DNA of 64,000 bases from Mucilaginibacter aquaedulcis (GTDB taxonomy: Bacteria; Bacteroidota; Bacteroidia; Sphingobacteriales; Sphingobacteriaceae), in the NCBI RefSeq assembly GCF_030409325.1, contig NZ_JAUFPR010000001.1:1-64000 (forward strand), written 5' to 3'. The notes below the pieces were generated by a model. The model did no database searches. It had not been told where the DNA came from and saw only the letters and a list, made by a program, of their open reading frames with translations. This document shows positions 1-8,369 of this stretch, piece after piece. Within the stretch, counting starts at the first letter, position 1; each line of letters begins with the position of its first letter. A program made the translations under genes and the position numbers.

Positions 1-58
<58 letters not shown>

Positions 59-406
59 AAAATGTTTTGTTTGTCTCTGACCCTATTATTAATAATAGAA
101 TCTGTATTATGTATCTTTATACAGTATCCTGCTATTCTTATAACTCACCGGAAGGGGTTTATTTCTTCCGATCGTTACGCTACATGATTTTCTATTTCTT
201 AAAAGAACTTTTCGCTTCCCCGTCCCGGTTCCGCTTTTTATATGTTTTGTACTTCTTGCGTTGTACCTAACTTTTCATTTTCTCTCCGCAGGAATCGCTC
301 CTGCTTCGCTTCTTTGTTACTCGTTAACCTTTGTCAACTTTCACTTGTTTTTCCCCTCAACCTCACTCGGCGTTGCCGCCTTTTTTCTTCCTTCGTTTCG
401 GGAGTG

Positions 407-439
407 CAAAGGTAAAAACCTTTTCCTATTTTCCAAAAC
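407..439 (-). promoter_or_regulatory. rRNA promoter module, proximal
   Basis: On the minus strand GTTTTGG is followed after 19 bases by TACCTTTG, an exact match to the Bacteroidota -7 consensus TAnnTTTG with a -33 TTTG element. Downstream reads CACTCCCGAAACGAAGG, closely similar to the sequence after the other two modules. It points at the 16S gene about 350 bases away. Confidence 0.7.
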
Positions 440-520
440 TTATTTTTTTTATTTTTCTTTCGAATTTTTATAAGTTTCAGAACCCTTTCCTCTCAGACTT
501 TCGTCCTCCGTAGCGGGCTG

Positions 521-550
521 CAAAAGTGCAAATTGTTTTTCATATCCGAA
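521..550 (-). promoter_or_regulatory. rRNA promoter module, middle (weaker match)
   Basis: On the minus strand TTTTCGG is followed at the same spacing by CACTTTTG, one mismatch from TAnnTTTG, then CAGCCCGCTACGGAGG. The shared downstream block (GCA, CCCG, ACG, AGG) matches the proximal and distal modules, which supports common origin although both core boxes are weaker. Confidence 0.5.
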
Positions 551-668
551 AATTTATTTGAAGTTTTATTTGGTGCTCTTTTCGCTCTTCTTCTTTCTCT
601 CCTACCTTCAAAAGCTCCACTTCAACTAACCTTTCTAAGAACAATCCCACTTCCTCGTTTGCGGGGTG

Positions 669-700
669 CAAAGATAGCCACTTTTCTACCTCATCCAAAC
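669..700 (-). promoter_or_regulatory. rRNA promoter module, distal
   Basis: On the minus strand GTTTGG, a 19-20 base spacer, then TATCTTTG (exact TAnnTTTG), followed by CACCCCGCAAACGAGG. Same layout as the proximal module, about 260 bases further upstream. Confidence 0.7.
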
Positions 701-944
701 TTTTTTATCCCAATTTCATCGATTACTTTCAAGAGCCTGGTTATCAGGCAGGAAAAAATTGAAGACTGTAGCCTTTTTGATTTCATATTCCCTAAATCAT
801 CCTAATGTATAGCTCTAAAGCCACAACCGGGGGCTAAATTATCTCCTTTGTTATATCACCAATAGCGTTATCCTATTGACTACAAGTACAGGAGAGAAAT
901 CGCGCATATCTAATTTAATCTTTACTTATTTAAAATTATACAGG

Positions 945-1763
945 CTACAGTTGATGATGCCCAGTTTGTTTCAGGTATTTCAACCATTCTTCAGGAAGAT
1001 TGGTTTGAATAACATTTACATACTTTGTTCTTGTAAGTAATGCTTTAAAACCAAAATGTGATGCCAATTCAAGATCATCATACGTTCCAAGAGAGTTACT
1101 CCAGATCCTGATATGCTGATCGGCTATTTTTTTCATTAAGCTATCGGTATAAAACTTTTCATCTATATGGATCACTTTAGCAATTTTCATGTCCAAAATT
1201 TTATTAACATCGTCTTGCTTGTAAGCGCGTGGCATTATTTTAACATCGGGATTTATAGCATGTACCGATGGTGTGTTTTTATATTGATACAGAAAAAATA
1301 AAACCTGGTTGGTAATTTGAGTTTCTTCAATGGTTTTGTAAGTCCTTTTTAAAGCGTCTTCGTCTCCCAGCTTAAAATCAATATCAACCAGAATTTTCCC
1401 TTTAGCCATTTTAAGAACCTGCTCCAGAGTAGGAACTTTTTCATCGGTTGGCTTTCCATTCTGCACTAACCGCAGTTCCATTAACTGCTGGTAGGTAAAA
1501 TCGACTAAATTGCCTTTGCCATTTGTTGTACGATCAACTTTATCGTCATGCATAATAACTAACACATGATCTTTCGTTTGCCTGATATCCAACTCCACAA
1601 TATCTATTCCCAGACGAATAGCTTCCTGAAGAGCCCCTAAAGAGTTTTCGGGATAATGGGTATGTACCGCACGATGAGCGGCTACCATGATCTGCTCGGG
1701 ATGATTAATAAAAATATCGGTCAGCTTATCTGCCTTAGTTTGTGCTTCAGAAAGCTGTATCAT
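945..1763 (-). CDS. glycerophosphodiester phosphodiesterase family protein
   Basis: Predicted to hydrolyse glycerophosphodiesters to glycerol phosphate and an alcohol. The 272 residues cover one GDPD TIM-barrel domain: His30-Arg31, Glu39-Asn40 (PENS), the metal pair Glu57 and Asp59 (VELDIR) and the second catalytic His72 (MHDD) are all in family order. As written the ATG at 1763 gives a protein with no signal peptide. The bases just upstream encode a good signal peptide in this frame but without a start codon, and the only nearby ATG is one frame off across an A8 run (see the entry at 1764-1818). The product may therefore be a secreted enzyme whose reading frame is broken here, or a real cytosolic form. 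Confidence 0.85.
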   Translation of the reverse strand: MIQLSEAQTKADKLTDIFINHPEQIMVAAHRAVHTHYPENSLGALQEAIRLGIDIVELDIRQTKDHVLVIMHDDKVDRTTNGKGNLVDFTYQQLMELRLVQNGKPTDEKVPTLEQVLKMAKGKILVDIDFKLGDEDALKRTYKTIEETQITNQVLFFLYQYKNTPSVHAINPDVKIMPRAYKQDDVNKILDMKIAKVIHIDEKFYTDSLMKKIADQHIRIWSNSLGTYDDLELASHFGFKALLTRTKYVNVIQTNLPEEWLKYLKQTGHHQL

Positions 1764-1818
1764 AAATAAAAATGAATATACGGCTAAGAAAAGGCTTTTT
1801 TTTAAATATAGTATTCAT
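1764..1818 (-). other. out-of-frame signal-peptide segment of the GDPD gene
   Basis: Read in frame with the phosphodiesterase, the minus strand before the ATG at 1763 encodes KKSLFLAVYSFLF, then MIQLSEAQ, which looks like a Sec signal peptide. The in-frame stretch starts after a TGA without any ATG, GTG or TTG. An ATG at 1818 opens the neighbouring frame (MNTIFKK) and runs into eight consecutive A residues (plus-strand T run 1796-1803). Removing one A joins the two into MNTIFKKSLFLAVYSFLF. Either a sequencing or assembly slip, a recent mutation, or slippage-controlled expression. Confidence 0.6.
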
Positions 1819-2055
1819 AAATGATAATTTTAACAACCTGCACTTTGCAGGAATTTAATCAATGAAGTCTCAATTTTAATTCCAAATAAAAAGCAGGTCA
1901 TTATAGCGTCTGCACAGCTAAACACGTAAGATGCGTGTTACAAACGATTCTTCAGAAATTTATTGAGTGGCTAATAAAAATTAATACTAATCAGCAGTTG
2001 CCCCATGGCTGTTGAAAACAACAATATGAGATTTTTGGGTGTATCTGTAATTTGC

Positions 2056-2304
2056 TTATCTATTCATAAATCCGATAGACCGGTTTTCCTGTTGCTTAAC
2101 AGCTAAGCCTTGAACAAATAGCTGGCCTTCTTCTATTTTAAATTGCAGACTATGCTCGTCTGGTTTAAAACCATCGATTTTGAGCATTTCTTTGATTTTT
2201 TCGATAAGTTCTTTACGATCGAAAACTGGGCTAACCTTTAGCTGATCATTTAATGGTTCTAATACTATACCCTCTGCTTTGTATGAAAATAACTTTGATT
2301 CCAT
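2056..2304 (-). CDS. hypothetical protein, 82 aa
   Basis: Not recognised. Small, charged, soluble protein with no signal peptide or membrane segment. It is rich in Lys and Glu with alternating hydrophobic residues (VLEPLNDQLKV, LIEKIKEMLKI), suggesting a compact alpha/beta fold. It is divergent from the CE15 esterase at 2385, with 80 bases between them for two promoters. No functional inference is made. Confidence 0.6.
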   Translation of the reverse strand: MESKLFSYKAEGIVLEPLNDQLKVSPVFDRKELIEKIKEMLKIDGFKPDEHSLQFKIEEGQLFVQGLAVKQQENRSIGFMNR

Positions 2305-2384
2305 AGGATAAATATAGTGGATTAAATGGTTTTAAAATTCCACTTTTATAAACTACCTTAAATTGTTAAAAATCAGTATAAATT

Positions 2385-3581
2385 ATGCTTAAGCAATTAA
2401 TAGGTATTATTCTGATCATTGCTTTTGCGGCAAAAGTTTCCGCTCAAAATTATGATGAAACTAAAGTTCCCGCTTTTACGCTGCCGGATATTTTAAAAAC
2501 TACAGATGGGCGAACTGTTAAGACAATTGAAGCCTGGGAGCAAAGTAGAAGACCTGAGATACTCCGTATGTTTGAGGAAAATGTTTATGGTACAATGCCC
2601 AAAACCTATGACCGTATAACATTTAAAATAACTGCTGAGGATAAAAATGCGATGGGTGGTAAAGCGCATTTAAAGGAAGTTACGGTAACCATCTATAATT
2701 CTAATACATCCGTTAATATCCATTTAACCTTATTTACTCCAAACAATGGAAAAACTTCAAACCCCGCTTTCTTATTCATTAACAATCGCGATACGACTAA
2801 TACAGATCCAACTCGAAAAGTTAAAAGTGATTTTTGGCCCGCTGAAATGGTTATTGACAGTGGGTATGCTATTGCCGCGTTTAACGTTAATGATGCTGCA
2901 CCTGACAATAAAGATAATTACACAAACGGCGTATTAAAATTATATCCCGACCAGCTAAACGCTGATAAAGGCATGAAAGCCATAGGTTGCTGGGCCTGGG
3001 CCGCAAGCCGGGTAATGGATTATTTAAAAACTGATAAAGATATTGATTTTACTAAAGTGAGCATTGTGGGCCATTCCCGTGGTGGAAAGGCAACTTTATG
3101 GGCCGCAGCTGAGGATGAGCGCTTTGCTATGGTATTTGCCAATTGTTCTGGAAATACAGGTGCTGCCTTAGCCCGACGACAGTTTGGCGAAACTGTAAAA
3201 ATTATTAATACCCATTACCCTTATTGGTTTAACAACAATTATAAAAATTACAATGATGCTATAAACAGCCTGCCAGTTGATCAACACATGCTTATAGCAT
3301 TAATGGCTCCGCGGCCGGTTTACACTACCAACGCTACAAAAGATCTGTGGGCCGACCCTTTAGGCTCATATCTCTCGGTTTATTATGCTCAAAAAGCTTA
3401 TGAATTATATGGAATTAATCCCGAACTTAAATTTACTCCACCTCCTGCCAACAGCCCAATTATCAATCAAACCATAGGTTATCACATCAGAGAGGGTATT
3501 CATGATTTAACCCTGTATGACTGGAGCAACTTTATCAGGTTTGCCAATATTCAATATTCCCGTCTTGTTGCAAATAAATAA
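2385..3581 (+). CDS. secreted carbohydrate esterase, CE15-like (glucuronoyl esterase family)
   Basis: Predicted alpha/beta hydrolase exported by a Sec signal peptide (residues 1-20, ending VSAQ). The nucleophile elbow GHSRGGK has Ser231, and SRxGK is the CE15 signature. Glu269 in the following ARRQFGE block and His373 in REGIHD fit the acid and base positions of CE15. Family members cleave esters between glucuronoxylan and lignin alcohols, but many bacterial relatives have unknown substrates, so the exact activity is inferred. 398 aa is normal for the family. No SusC/SusD genes or xylanases lie next to it. A strong hairpin at 3594-3627 ends its transcript. Confidence 0.8.
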   Translation: MLKQLIGIILIIAFAAKVSAQNYDETKVPAFTLPDILKTTDGRTVKTIEAWEQSRRPEILRMFEENVYGTMPKTYDRITFKITAEDKNAMGGKAHLKEVTVTIYNSNTSVNIHLTLFTPNNGKTSNPAFLFINNRDTTNTDPTRKVKSDFWPAEMVIDSGYAIAAFNVNDAAPDNKDNYTNGVLKLYPDQLNADKGMKAIGCWAWAASRVMDYLKTDKDIDFTKVSIVGHSRGGKATLWAAAEDERFAMVFANCSGNTGAALARRQFGETVKIINTHYPYWFNNNYKNYNDAINSLPVDQHMLIALMAPRPVYTTNATKDLWADPLGSYLSVYYAQKAYELYGINPELKFTPPPANSPIINQTIGYHIREGIHDLTLYDWSNFIRFANIQYSRLVANK

Positions 3582-3593
3582 CCAGCAAAAAAC

Positions 3594-3627
3594 AAAACCC
3601 CGCTTTATACATATAAAACGGGGTTTG
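3594..3627. terminator. bidirectional intrinsic terminator
   Basis: AAACCCCG (3595-3602) pairs with CGGGGTTT (3619-3626) around a 16-base loop, with A and T runs on either side. It sits between the convergent CE15 and OYE genes, so it can serve both. Confidence 0.75.
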
Positions 3628-3645
3628 ATAAACGATGTCTTTTGT

Positions 3646-4794
3646 TTACGCAGCGTTTTCTTCTCTATTATAAAAAGGATAATCTGTATAACCACGGGCG
3701 TTGCCACCGTAAAAGGTTTCACGATCATAATCATTAAGTGGCAAACCTTCCCTGATGCGTTCAACCAGATCAGGGTTGGAGATAAAATATCTGCCAAACG
3801 CCACCAGATCAGCATCTCCATTTTCTATTACGGAGTCTGCTGTATCGGGCTTATAACCACCAGCAGAAATGATAGTTCCATTATATACTTCCCTCAGGTG
3901 AACGACAGCCGTAGGTTCAAGGTTTTCTGCAACTTCAAAGCTACCGTTTATACGCGGTTCAATAATATGCAGATAAGCCAAACCAAACCTGTTAAGTTGC
4001 GCTGCTGCGTAGCTGAATAGGGCGTTAGGGTCTCTGTCAAACATATTGCCGAATGAGCCGCTTGGCCCCAGGCGCACACCTACCCTATTACCTCCCCATA
4101 CAGAAACCAAACCCTCCACTATTTCTAACAAAAAACGCACCCTGTTTTCAATTGGGCCACCATAAATATCTGTTCTTTTATTAGAGCCGTCCTGCAAAAA
4201 CTGGTCAACCAGGTACCCGTTTGCTCCGTGCAGTTCAACACCGTCAAATCCAGCCATTTTAGCCAGTTTGGCTGCATTTATATAATCCTGTACTTGCTGA
4301 CTAACTTCGTAGGTTGTTAAAGCTCGGTTTAAAGTAACCGGCACCCAGCCATTTTTGGTAAATGTAACATCGTCATGCTCAACAACTGATGCGCCTAAAG
4401 GTAAAGCTCCATTAGGTTGTAAATCAGCGTGCGATTGCCTGCCTACGTGAAATAGTTGCATAAAAATATATCCACCCTTAGCATGCACGGCCTCGGTGAT
4501 TTTTTTCCAGCCTTCTACCTGTTCATCTGTATATATACCAGGGGCACCAAGATAGCCATGCCCGGTAGGCGATATTACTGTACCTTCCGAAATTATTAAT
4601 CCGCCTTTGGTAGCTCGTTGGGTATAATATTCCTCCATCAGATCGTTCGGAATGAAGCGATGATCTGATGTACGCATTCTGGTTAAGGGAGCCATTACTA
4701 CGCGATGTGTTAATTGTAATGCTCCAAGTTTTATAGGTGAAAATAATCCGTCGTTATTATTTGACTGTTGATTAATTACTGATGAATGTTTCAT
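3646..4794 (-). CDS. Old Yellow Enzyme family alkene reductase (NemA-like)
   Basis: FMN-dependent NAD(P)H reductase of activated C=C bonds, maleimides, quinones and nitro compounds. 382 aa, full length. Recognisable blocks: LFSPIKLGALQLTHRVVMAP with the LTR motif at the N terminus, the conserved MQLFHVGRQSH strand, the substrate-binding pair His189/Asn192 (HGANGYLVDQFL), and the C-terminal phosphate-binding strands (ISAGGY, VAFGRYFISNPDL). Soluble, no signal peptide. The Crp/Fnr-type gene at 4889-5476 lies 94 bases upstream in the same orientation and is the likely regulator. Probable role: detoxification of electrophiles. Confidence 0.92.
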   Translation of the reverse strand: MKHSSVINQQSNNNDGLFSPIKLGALQLTHRVVMAPLTRMRTSDHRFIPNDLMEEYYTQRATKGGLIISEGTVISPTGHGYLGAPGIYTDEQVEGWKKITEAVHAKGGYIFMQLFHVGRQSHADLQPNGALPLGASVVEHDDVTFTKNGWVPVTLNRALTTYEVSQQVQDYINAAKLAKMAGFDGVELHGANGYLVDQFLQDGSNKRTDIYGGPIENRVRFLLEIVEGLVSVWGGNRVGVRLGPSGSFGNMFDRDPNALFSYAAAQLNRFGLAYLHIIEPRINGSFEVAENLEPTAVVHLREVYNGTIISAGGYKPDTADSVIENGDADLVAFGRYFISNPDLVERIREGLPLNDYDRETFYGGNARGYTDYPFYNREENAA

Positions 4795-4888
4795 TTTGAA
4801 CTTTAATTATCTGATTTTGATAAATCAAAGTTCCGGCAAAATGCTATCCTTAAAAATGAAGTTTACCAAGAAATAAGGTTGAAGTTTT

Positions 4889-5476
4889 TCAACTTTTTTT
4901 AACCCTCTTGTTACGGATCTTGCTTAATAGTTCATGAGAAATTCCGAGGTATGAGGCCAGCGCATATTGCGGTACACGGGCGGCAACAAGAGGATACCTG
5001 TTTAAAAAGTTTTCATATCGTTCTGTAGCTGTCAGGCTGATATCCGCCAATATTCTTTTTTGCAGATATACATATCCATTTTCTGCCAGTTTACGGTAAA
5101 ACTTATTAAACTTAGGCAGGGTTTCTGTGAGCTTTTGCTCATCATCATAAGATATTTGTATCAGCGTACTATCTTCCAGCGCCTCTACAAACAGCGTTGC
5201 AGGTTGTCTGAATAAATAACTGTCAAAATCTGCTATCCACCAGTCATCTATACCAAATGCAACAGTATGATCCTGGCCATTTGCATCTATCAGGTATGAG
5301 CGCAATGCACCTTTTACAATATAAGTACGATGATTGCAAACAAAATCGGGCTGAACGATGAACTGTTTTTTCCTGATCTTTTTTATCTTGAGTAAGGATA
5401 CATAATAAGCTATCTCCTCATCTGTTAAATGAATATGCCTTCCTACATAATCAAGAATAGGTAAAAAATCATCCAT
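4889..5476 (-). CDS. Crp/Fnr family transcriptional regulator
   Basis: 195 aa with an N-terminal cyclic-nucleotide-binding-like beta-roll (about 20-115, including FIVQPDF and IVKGALRSYL) and a C-terminal helix-turn-helix (PQYALASYLGISHELLSKIR, about 166-187). No iron-sulfur Cys cluster, so it is not an oxygen sensor of the Fnr type. Members of this compact Bacteroidota subfamily often sit beside the redox or detoxification gene they control; here that is the OYE gene directly downstream. A close paralogue occurs at 42798-43388, beside other redox genes. Confidence 0.88.
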   Translation of the reverse strand: MDDFLPILDYVGRHIHLTDEEIAYYVSLLKIKKIRKKQFIVQPDFVCNHRTYIVKGALRSYLIDANGQDHTVAFGIDDWWIADFDSYLFRQPATLFVEALEDSTLIQISYDDEQKLTETLPKFNKFYRKLAENGYVYLQKRILADISLTATERYENFLNRYPLVAARVPQYALASYLGISHELLSKIRNKRVKKS

Positions 5477-5617
5477 TATGTAAAAATAACTTATTGCAGT
5501 ATACTAATACAAAATATGTTTACTGCAATAATGTTATTCTTAAAGCCAGGTCTTTCACCATTTAAACTAATTATCTACGATATCTTATTGCCTGATTAAG
5601 AACAATCTTCTCCCTGT

Positions 5618-5779
5618 TTATGATTGATAAAAATAAAACTTTCGCAAGCATTGATAACATATATACCTTCGTATCGGCAACCAGGCCAATACTGTTTTGA
5701 ATAAAGGGCCACGGGAGATTCTTTCCATGGAAGCATTTTTACAATTAGGACAATCTATGTGAGAGTTTATTTTAGTCAT
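5618..5779 (-). CDS. very small zinc-ribbon-like protein, 53 aa
   Basis: A 53-codon frame starting ATG at 5779 and ending TAA at 5618. It carries two Cys pairs, CPNC (residues 10-13) and CYQC (residues 41-44), separated by a basic and hydrophobic linker (FKTVLAWLPIRRYI), then KFYFYQ at the C terminus. Two CxxC knuckles in a protein this small suggest a single structural zinc ribbon. The frame lies alone in a 660-base gap between the Crp gene and the 6137 gene. Function unknown. Coding status rests on the paired Cys motifs and the clean start and stop. Confidence 0.6.
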   Translation of the reverse strand: MTKINSHIDCPNCKNASMERISRGPLFKTVLAWLPIRRYICYQCLRKFYFYQS

Positions 5780-6136
5780 GATTTCTTAATTTTCAAGCCC
5801 GGTCATCAAATTGACAGCCGCTTGTGTTCTTAAAAATCTGTGAACCTGTATAATTTAATGAGGACACAGTTACATTGTGCGTGAATCAATAGTTCTATTG
5901 ATCAGACGGTTAGCAGATAGTTAAATCTGCCCCATTTGTGAGAATTAGGATATTGCTAAAGTAAATTTTAAACAAAACGCAAGAAGTCTGCTCAGGCCCA
6001 CTTTTTGGCTGCTAAGGCTCATCATGCCTAAGTAATCACTCCTACCGTTTGCAATAGAATAGCTGTTATTTACAATTCTTATTATGTAAACCTTAAAATT
6101 TAATATAACTTTATAGTATACAGCCTATTACCCCAC
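5780..6136. other. intergenic region, nothing recognised
   Basis: 357 bases, AT-rich, between the divergent small zinc-ribbon gene and the 6137 operon. I see no tRNA, strong terminator or convincing small gene. It presumably holds promoters for both sides. Confidence 0.5.
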
Positions 6137-6952
6137 ATGGCAATTAAAAAAGATATTTCATCATTAAGCTGGGTTATAATAACAGGTGCAGGTTTTGTGC
6201 TTTTTGTTGCTGCCGCTATACTTCTGATTATTTTCAGCAACAAAATGGACAGCTTAAATAAGCAGGTCTATTTCTTTTTGCTGGTGTTTGTTGCACTAAT
6301 AGCAGCAGGCTTTTTATTCGGCTCATTAAAATCACACGCGAAATACAGTGGTCAGGTATATAATGGTAAACTTGAACTTGGCGGGCCTACAGTAATTTTT
6401 TGCCTGATCATATATTTTGGATTAAAGCTTGCTCCTACTGCCGATTCGTTCAGCTTGAAATTTATTGTTTTTGGCGGTGAAAATAAAGACGAACTGGTAA
6501 GCAATGGCATGCTAAAAGTTCTGTTCAATAAACCCGACTCGGCCAGGATTGAGAACGGCGTTGTTACTTTTACTGATCTGCCGAGCAGTCTGTTAGGCAA
6601 GTCAATAGACGTTATTCCTGCAGTAAGCGGCTATTTCAGGCAATCTCAACAGGTTACTATCCCAACAGACAGGCAATCTCCTGTTGAACTGCATCTTAAA
6701 AAGCAAGCTGATTCATTAACCGTTAGCGGTTTGGTTATAGATACCAAAGGGCAACCCGTTCCTGGTGTACAAATTGTAATTGCCGATGGTTTGTATAAAG
6801 CTCAGGCTGATGAGCTGGGCAATTTCCGCATTACCTTACCTCTTAAAGATGGTACAGAATTACCTGTAAGGGTTTATACAAAAAACAAACTTCGCTACAA
6901 CAACACACAGGTCTTCTCTTCAAAAACACCACTAACCTTTCAATTGCATTGA
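6137..6952 (+). CDS. membrane protein with carboxypeptidase-regulatory-like domain
   Basis: 271 aa. Three hydrophobic segments (about 12-33, 41-62 and 84-99) anchor the N terminus in the inner membrane. A beta-rich region follows, then a C-terminal domain (about 190-265) with VSGLVIDTKGQPVPGVQIVI and a DELGNFRI turn, the pattern of carboxypeptidase-regulatory-like (CarboxypepD_reg) folds. First gene of a tight run: its TGA (6950-6952) is two bases from the ATG at 6955 of the next gene. Function unknown; envelope location is inferred. Confidence 0.7.
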   Translation: MAIKKDISSLSWVIITGAGFVLFVAAAILLIIFSNKMDSLNKQVYFFLLVFVALIAAGFLFGSLKSHAKYSGQVYNGKLELGGPTVIFCLIIYFGLKLAPTADSFSLKFIVFGGENKDELVSNGMLKVLFNKPDSARIENGVVTFTDLPSSLLGKSIDVIPAVSGYFRQSQQVTIPTDRQSPVELHLKKQADSLTVSGLVIDTKGQPVPGVQIVIADGLYKAQADELGNFRITLPLKDGTELPVRVYTKNKLRYNNTQVFSSKTPLTFQLH

Positions 6953-6954
6953 TC

Positions 6955-7917
6955 ATGAAAGCAATTATCAGCATCATGGTTTTGTGTAGTATGTGGCTGG
7001 GCGGCTTCAGTCAAACAGTTGTATTTAAAGGCCAGCTGTTAAACAACAATGTTGTGGTGAAAAATTATACGGTGATCATTAACGGAAAACCGGCTACTAC
7101 AGATGATTCGGGGGTATTTACAACTGCCATAGATGGTAAGATGACCCAGGTTAACATTCAACCATCCGATAAAAGTTACATTATTGCATACCCCCTTGCT
7201 GGTAGGATATTAGTACCCAAAGACCCAACCTTATTAACCCAGATAATACTGGAAGGCTTTCAATCAAACGATAAGCTTAAAACTTACCTTTCATCATTAT
7301 CTAAACTAAAAGATGCGGCCAGCAAAGGACAATCAGAAACAAAAGCGCTACAGGTTAAGATAGATTCGATAGCTGCGAATCTTAAAAAATTAGGATATAC
7401 TAATGATGACCTTAGAATTGCCCGCGAAAAACAAGATGGTATTGATCTGTTTTATCCGGAGATCAGCAGTACGTTGCAGAACTATATTTTTCAGGCGCAA
7501 AATGTAAAGAATGCTTTTTTATACACTTCAGATTATGCTTTTACCAATTCAAATGCATTGATCCAGCTGGCTCAGATCACGAATGCATATAACCTTGCCT
7601 TTGAAAAACTTAACACTAATTACCCTACCTACTCTAAAAAAATAGCCGATTACTGGGACGATCCATCACTGAAAACTACATTTGATGGGATAGCCGATAC
7701 CCTAGTTAATATCATTCATATTAAAGACATACTGCCTTTAAATGATCTTAAAAATCAGATCAATGAATATTTCCTTTTAAAAGGCTCAGATAAAAGTAAA
7801 GAGCCAACCAAACAAAAAATACAGTCACAGATCAAAGCCTTAGCGCCCATGCTTACAGATCAGCTGAATAATATGGAACTATGTATACAAAAATTTATTG
7901 GCCGCCTAAAAAACTAA
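6955..7917 (+). CDS. secreted protein of unknown function, 320 aa
   Basis: I choose the ATG at 6955; a TTG two codons earlier overlaps the previous stop. A signal peptide (MKAIISIMVLCSMWLGGFSQ) precedes a short beta domain (VVFKGQLLNNNVVVKNYTVI, with the turn TTDDSGVFTT) that resembles the carboxypeptidase-regulatory-like domain of the upstream protein. The rest (about 100-320) is Lys/Asp/Leu-rich and mostly helical. It is probably co-expressed with the genes at 6137 and 7936. No enzyme motif seen. Confidence 0.7.
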   Translation: MKAIISIMVLCSMWLGGFSQTVVFKGQLLNNNVVVKNYTVIINGKPATTDDSGVFTTAIDGKMTQVNIQPSDKSYIIAYPLAGRILVPKDPTLLTQIILEGFQSNDKLKTYLSSLSKLKDAASKGQSETKALQVKIDSIAANLKKLGYTNDDLRIAREKQDGIDLFYPEISSTLQNYIFQAQNVKNAFLYTSDYAFTNSNALIQLAQITNAYNLAFEKLNTNYPTYSKKIADYWDDPSLKTTFDGIADTLVNIIHIKDILPLNDLKNQINEYFLLKGSDKSKEPTKQKIQSQIKALAPMLTDQLNNMELCIQKFIGRLKN

Positions 7918-7935
7918 TACATAATCATACACGCC

Positions 7936-8331
7936 ATGAAAAAAACAACCCCTTGTTTGTATATTATTATAGTAATAATTGCAGCATTCGCTTTTAGTAA
8001 TTGCAGTAATTCAAGTGATCCGGCACCTACGGATATCTACTTACCTGACTTTAGCCGAAACTGGGTTAATAATGCCAACCCGGACGATCAGTTTTTCTTT
8101 TTGAACGCACCAAGCAATCAGGCCACCGGAACATTTACAGGAAATGAGTTTACAGGAGGCGAACAGGTTGCAACATTTGAAGGCACGTTTGATCATTCTA
8201 AAGTGAGCTTTAAACTTACTTTTTTAAACAATAGCCCGGGCAAAACTTATACCGGTACTATGAGCGGAACCGGGAACCGAGTATTAACACTTACATCTGC
8301 AGGCCAAACTCTTGTTTTAAAACAACAGTAG
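7936..8331 (+). CDS. small putative lipoprotein
   Basis: 131 aa. A hydrophobic N terminus ends in FAFSNC, a plausible lipobox with Cys23, followed by a Ser/Asp/Pro-rich linker. The mature part is a compact beta-rich domain with Gly/Thr repeats (GTFTGNEF, GTFDHS, GTMSGTGN), a lipocalin-like look that is only suggestive. Starts 18 bases after the 6955 gene and likely belongs to its operon. Confidence 0.65.
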   Translation: MKKTTPCLYIIIVIIAAFAFSNCSNSSDPAPTDIYLPDFSRNWVNNANPDDQFFFLNAPSNQATGTFTGNEFTGGEQVATFEGTFDHSKVSFKLTFLNNSPGKTYTGTMSGTGNRVLTLTSAGQTLVLKQQ

Positions 8332-8369
8332 AAAAGAAAATATCATTTTTATTAGCATTAATTTCGCAT

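Larger units (their letters stand above)
59..944 (-). other. rRNA operon leader and promoter region, no protein gene
   Basis: About 890 bases separate the 16S gene from the next protein gene. The plus strand is strongly pyrimidine-rich from about 180 to 720, so the leader transcript would be purine-rich. Open frames here are low-complexity F/S/L runs without homology signs and I do not call them. Three promoter modules facing the 16S gene are listed separately. A short inverted repeat (CGGAAG at about 149-154, CTTCCG at about 165-170) lies in the transcribed leader and could be a processing or antitermination hairpin. Confidence 0.7.

Noticed and set aside
67..805. Several plus-strand open frames upstream of the 16S gene
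   Set aside because: Low-complexity Phe/Ser/Leu products from a pyrimidine-rich strand; the region is the rRNA leader and promoter zone transcribed the other way.
2693..2937. Open frames on both strands inside the CE15 gene
   Set aside because: Shadow frames of a well-supported coding region; the same applies to the many other frames lying within called genes.
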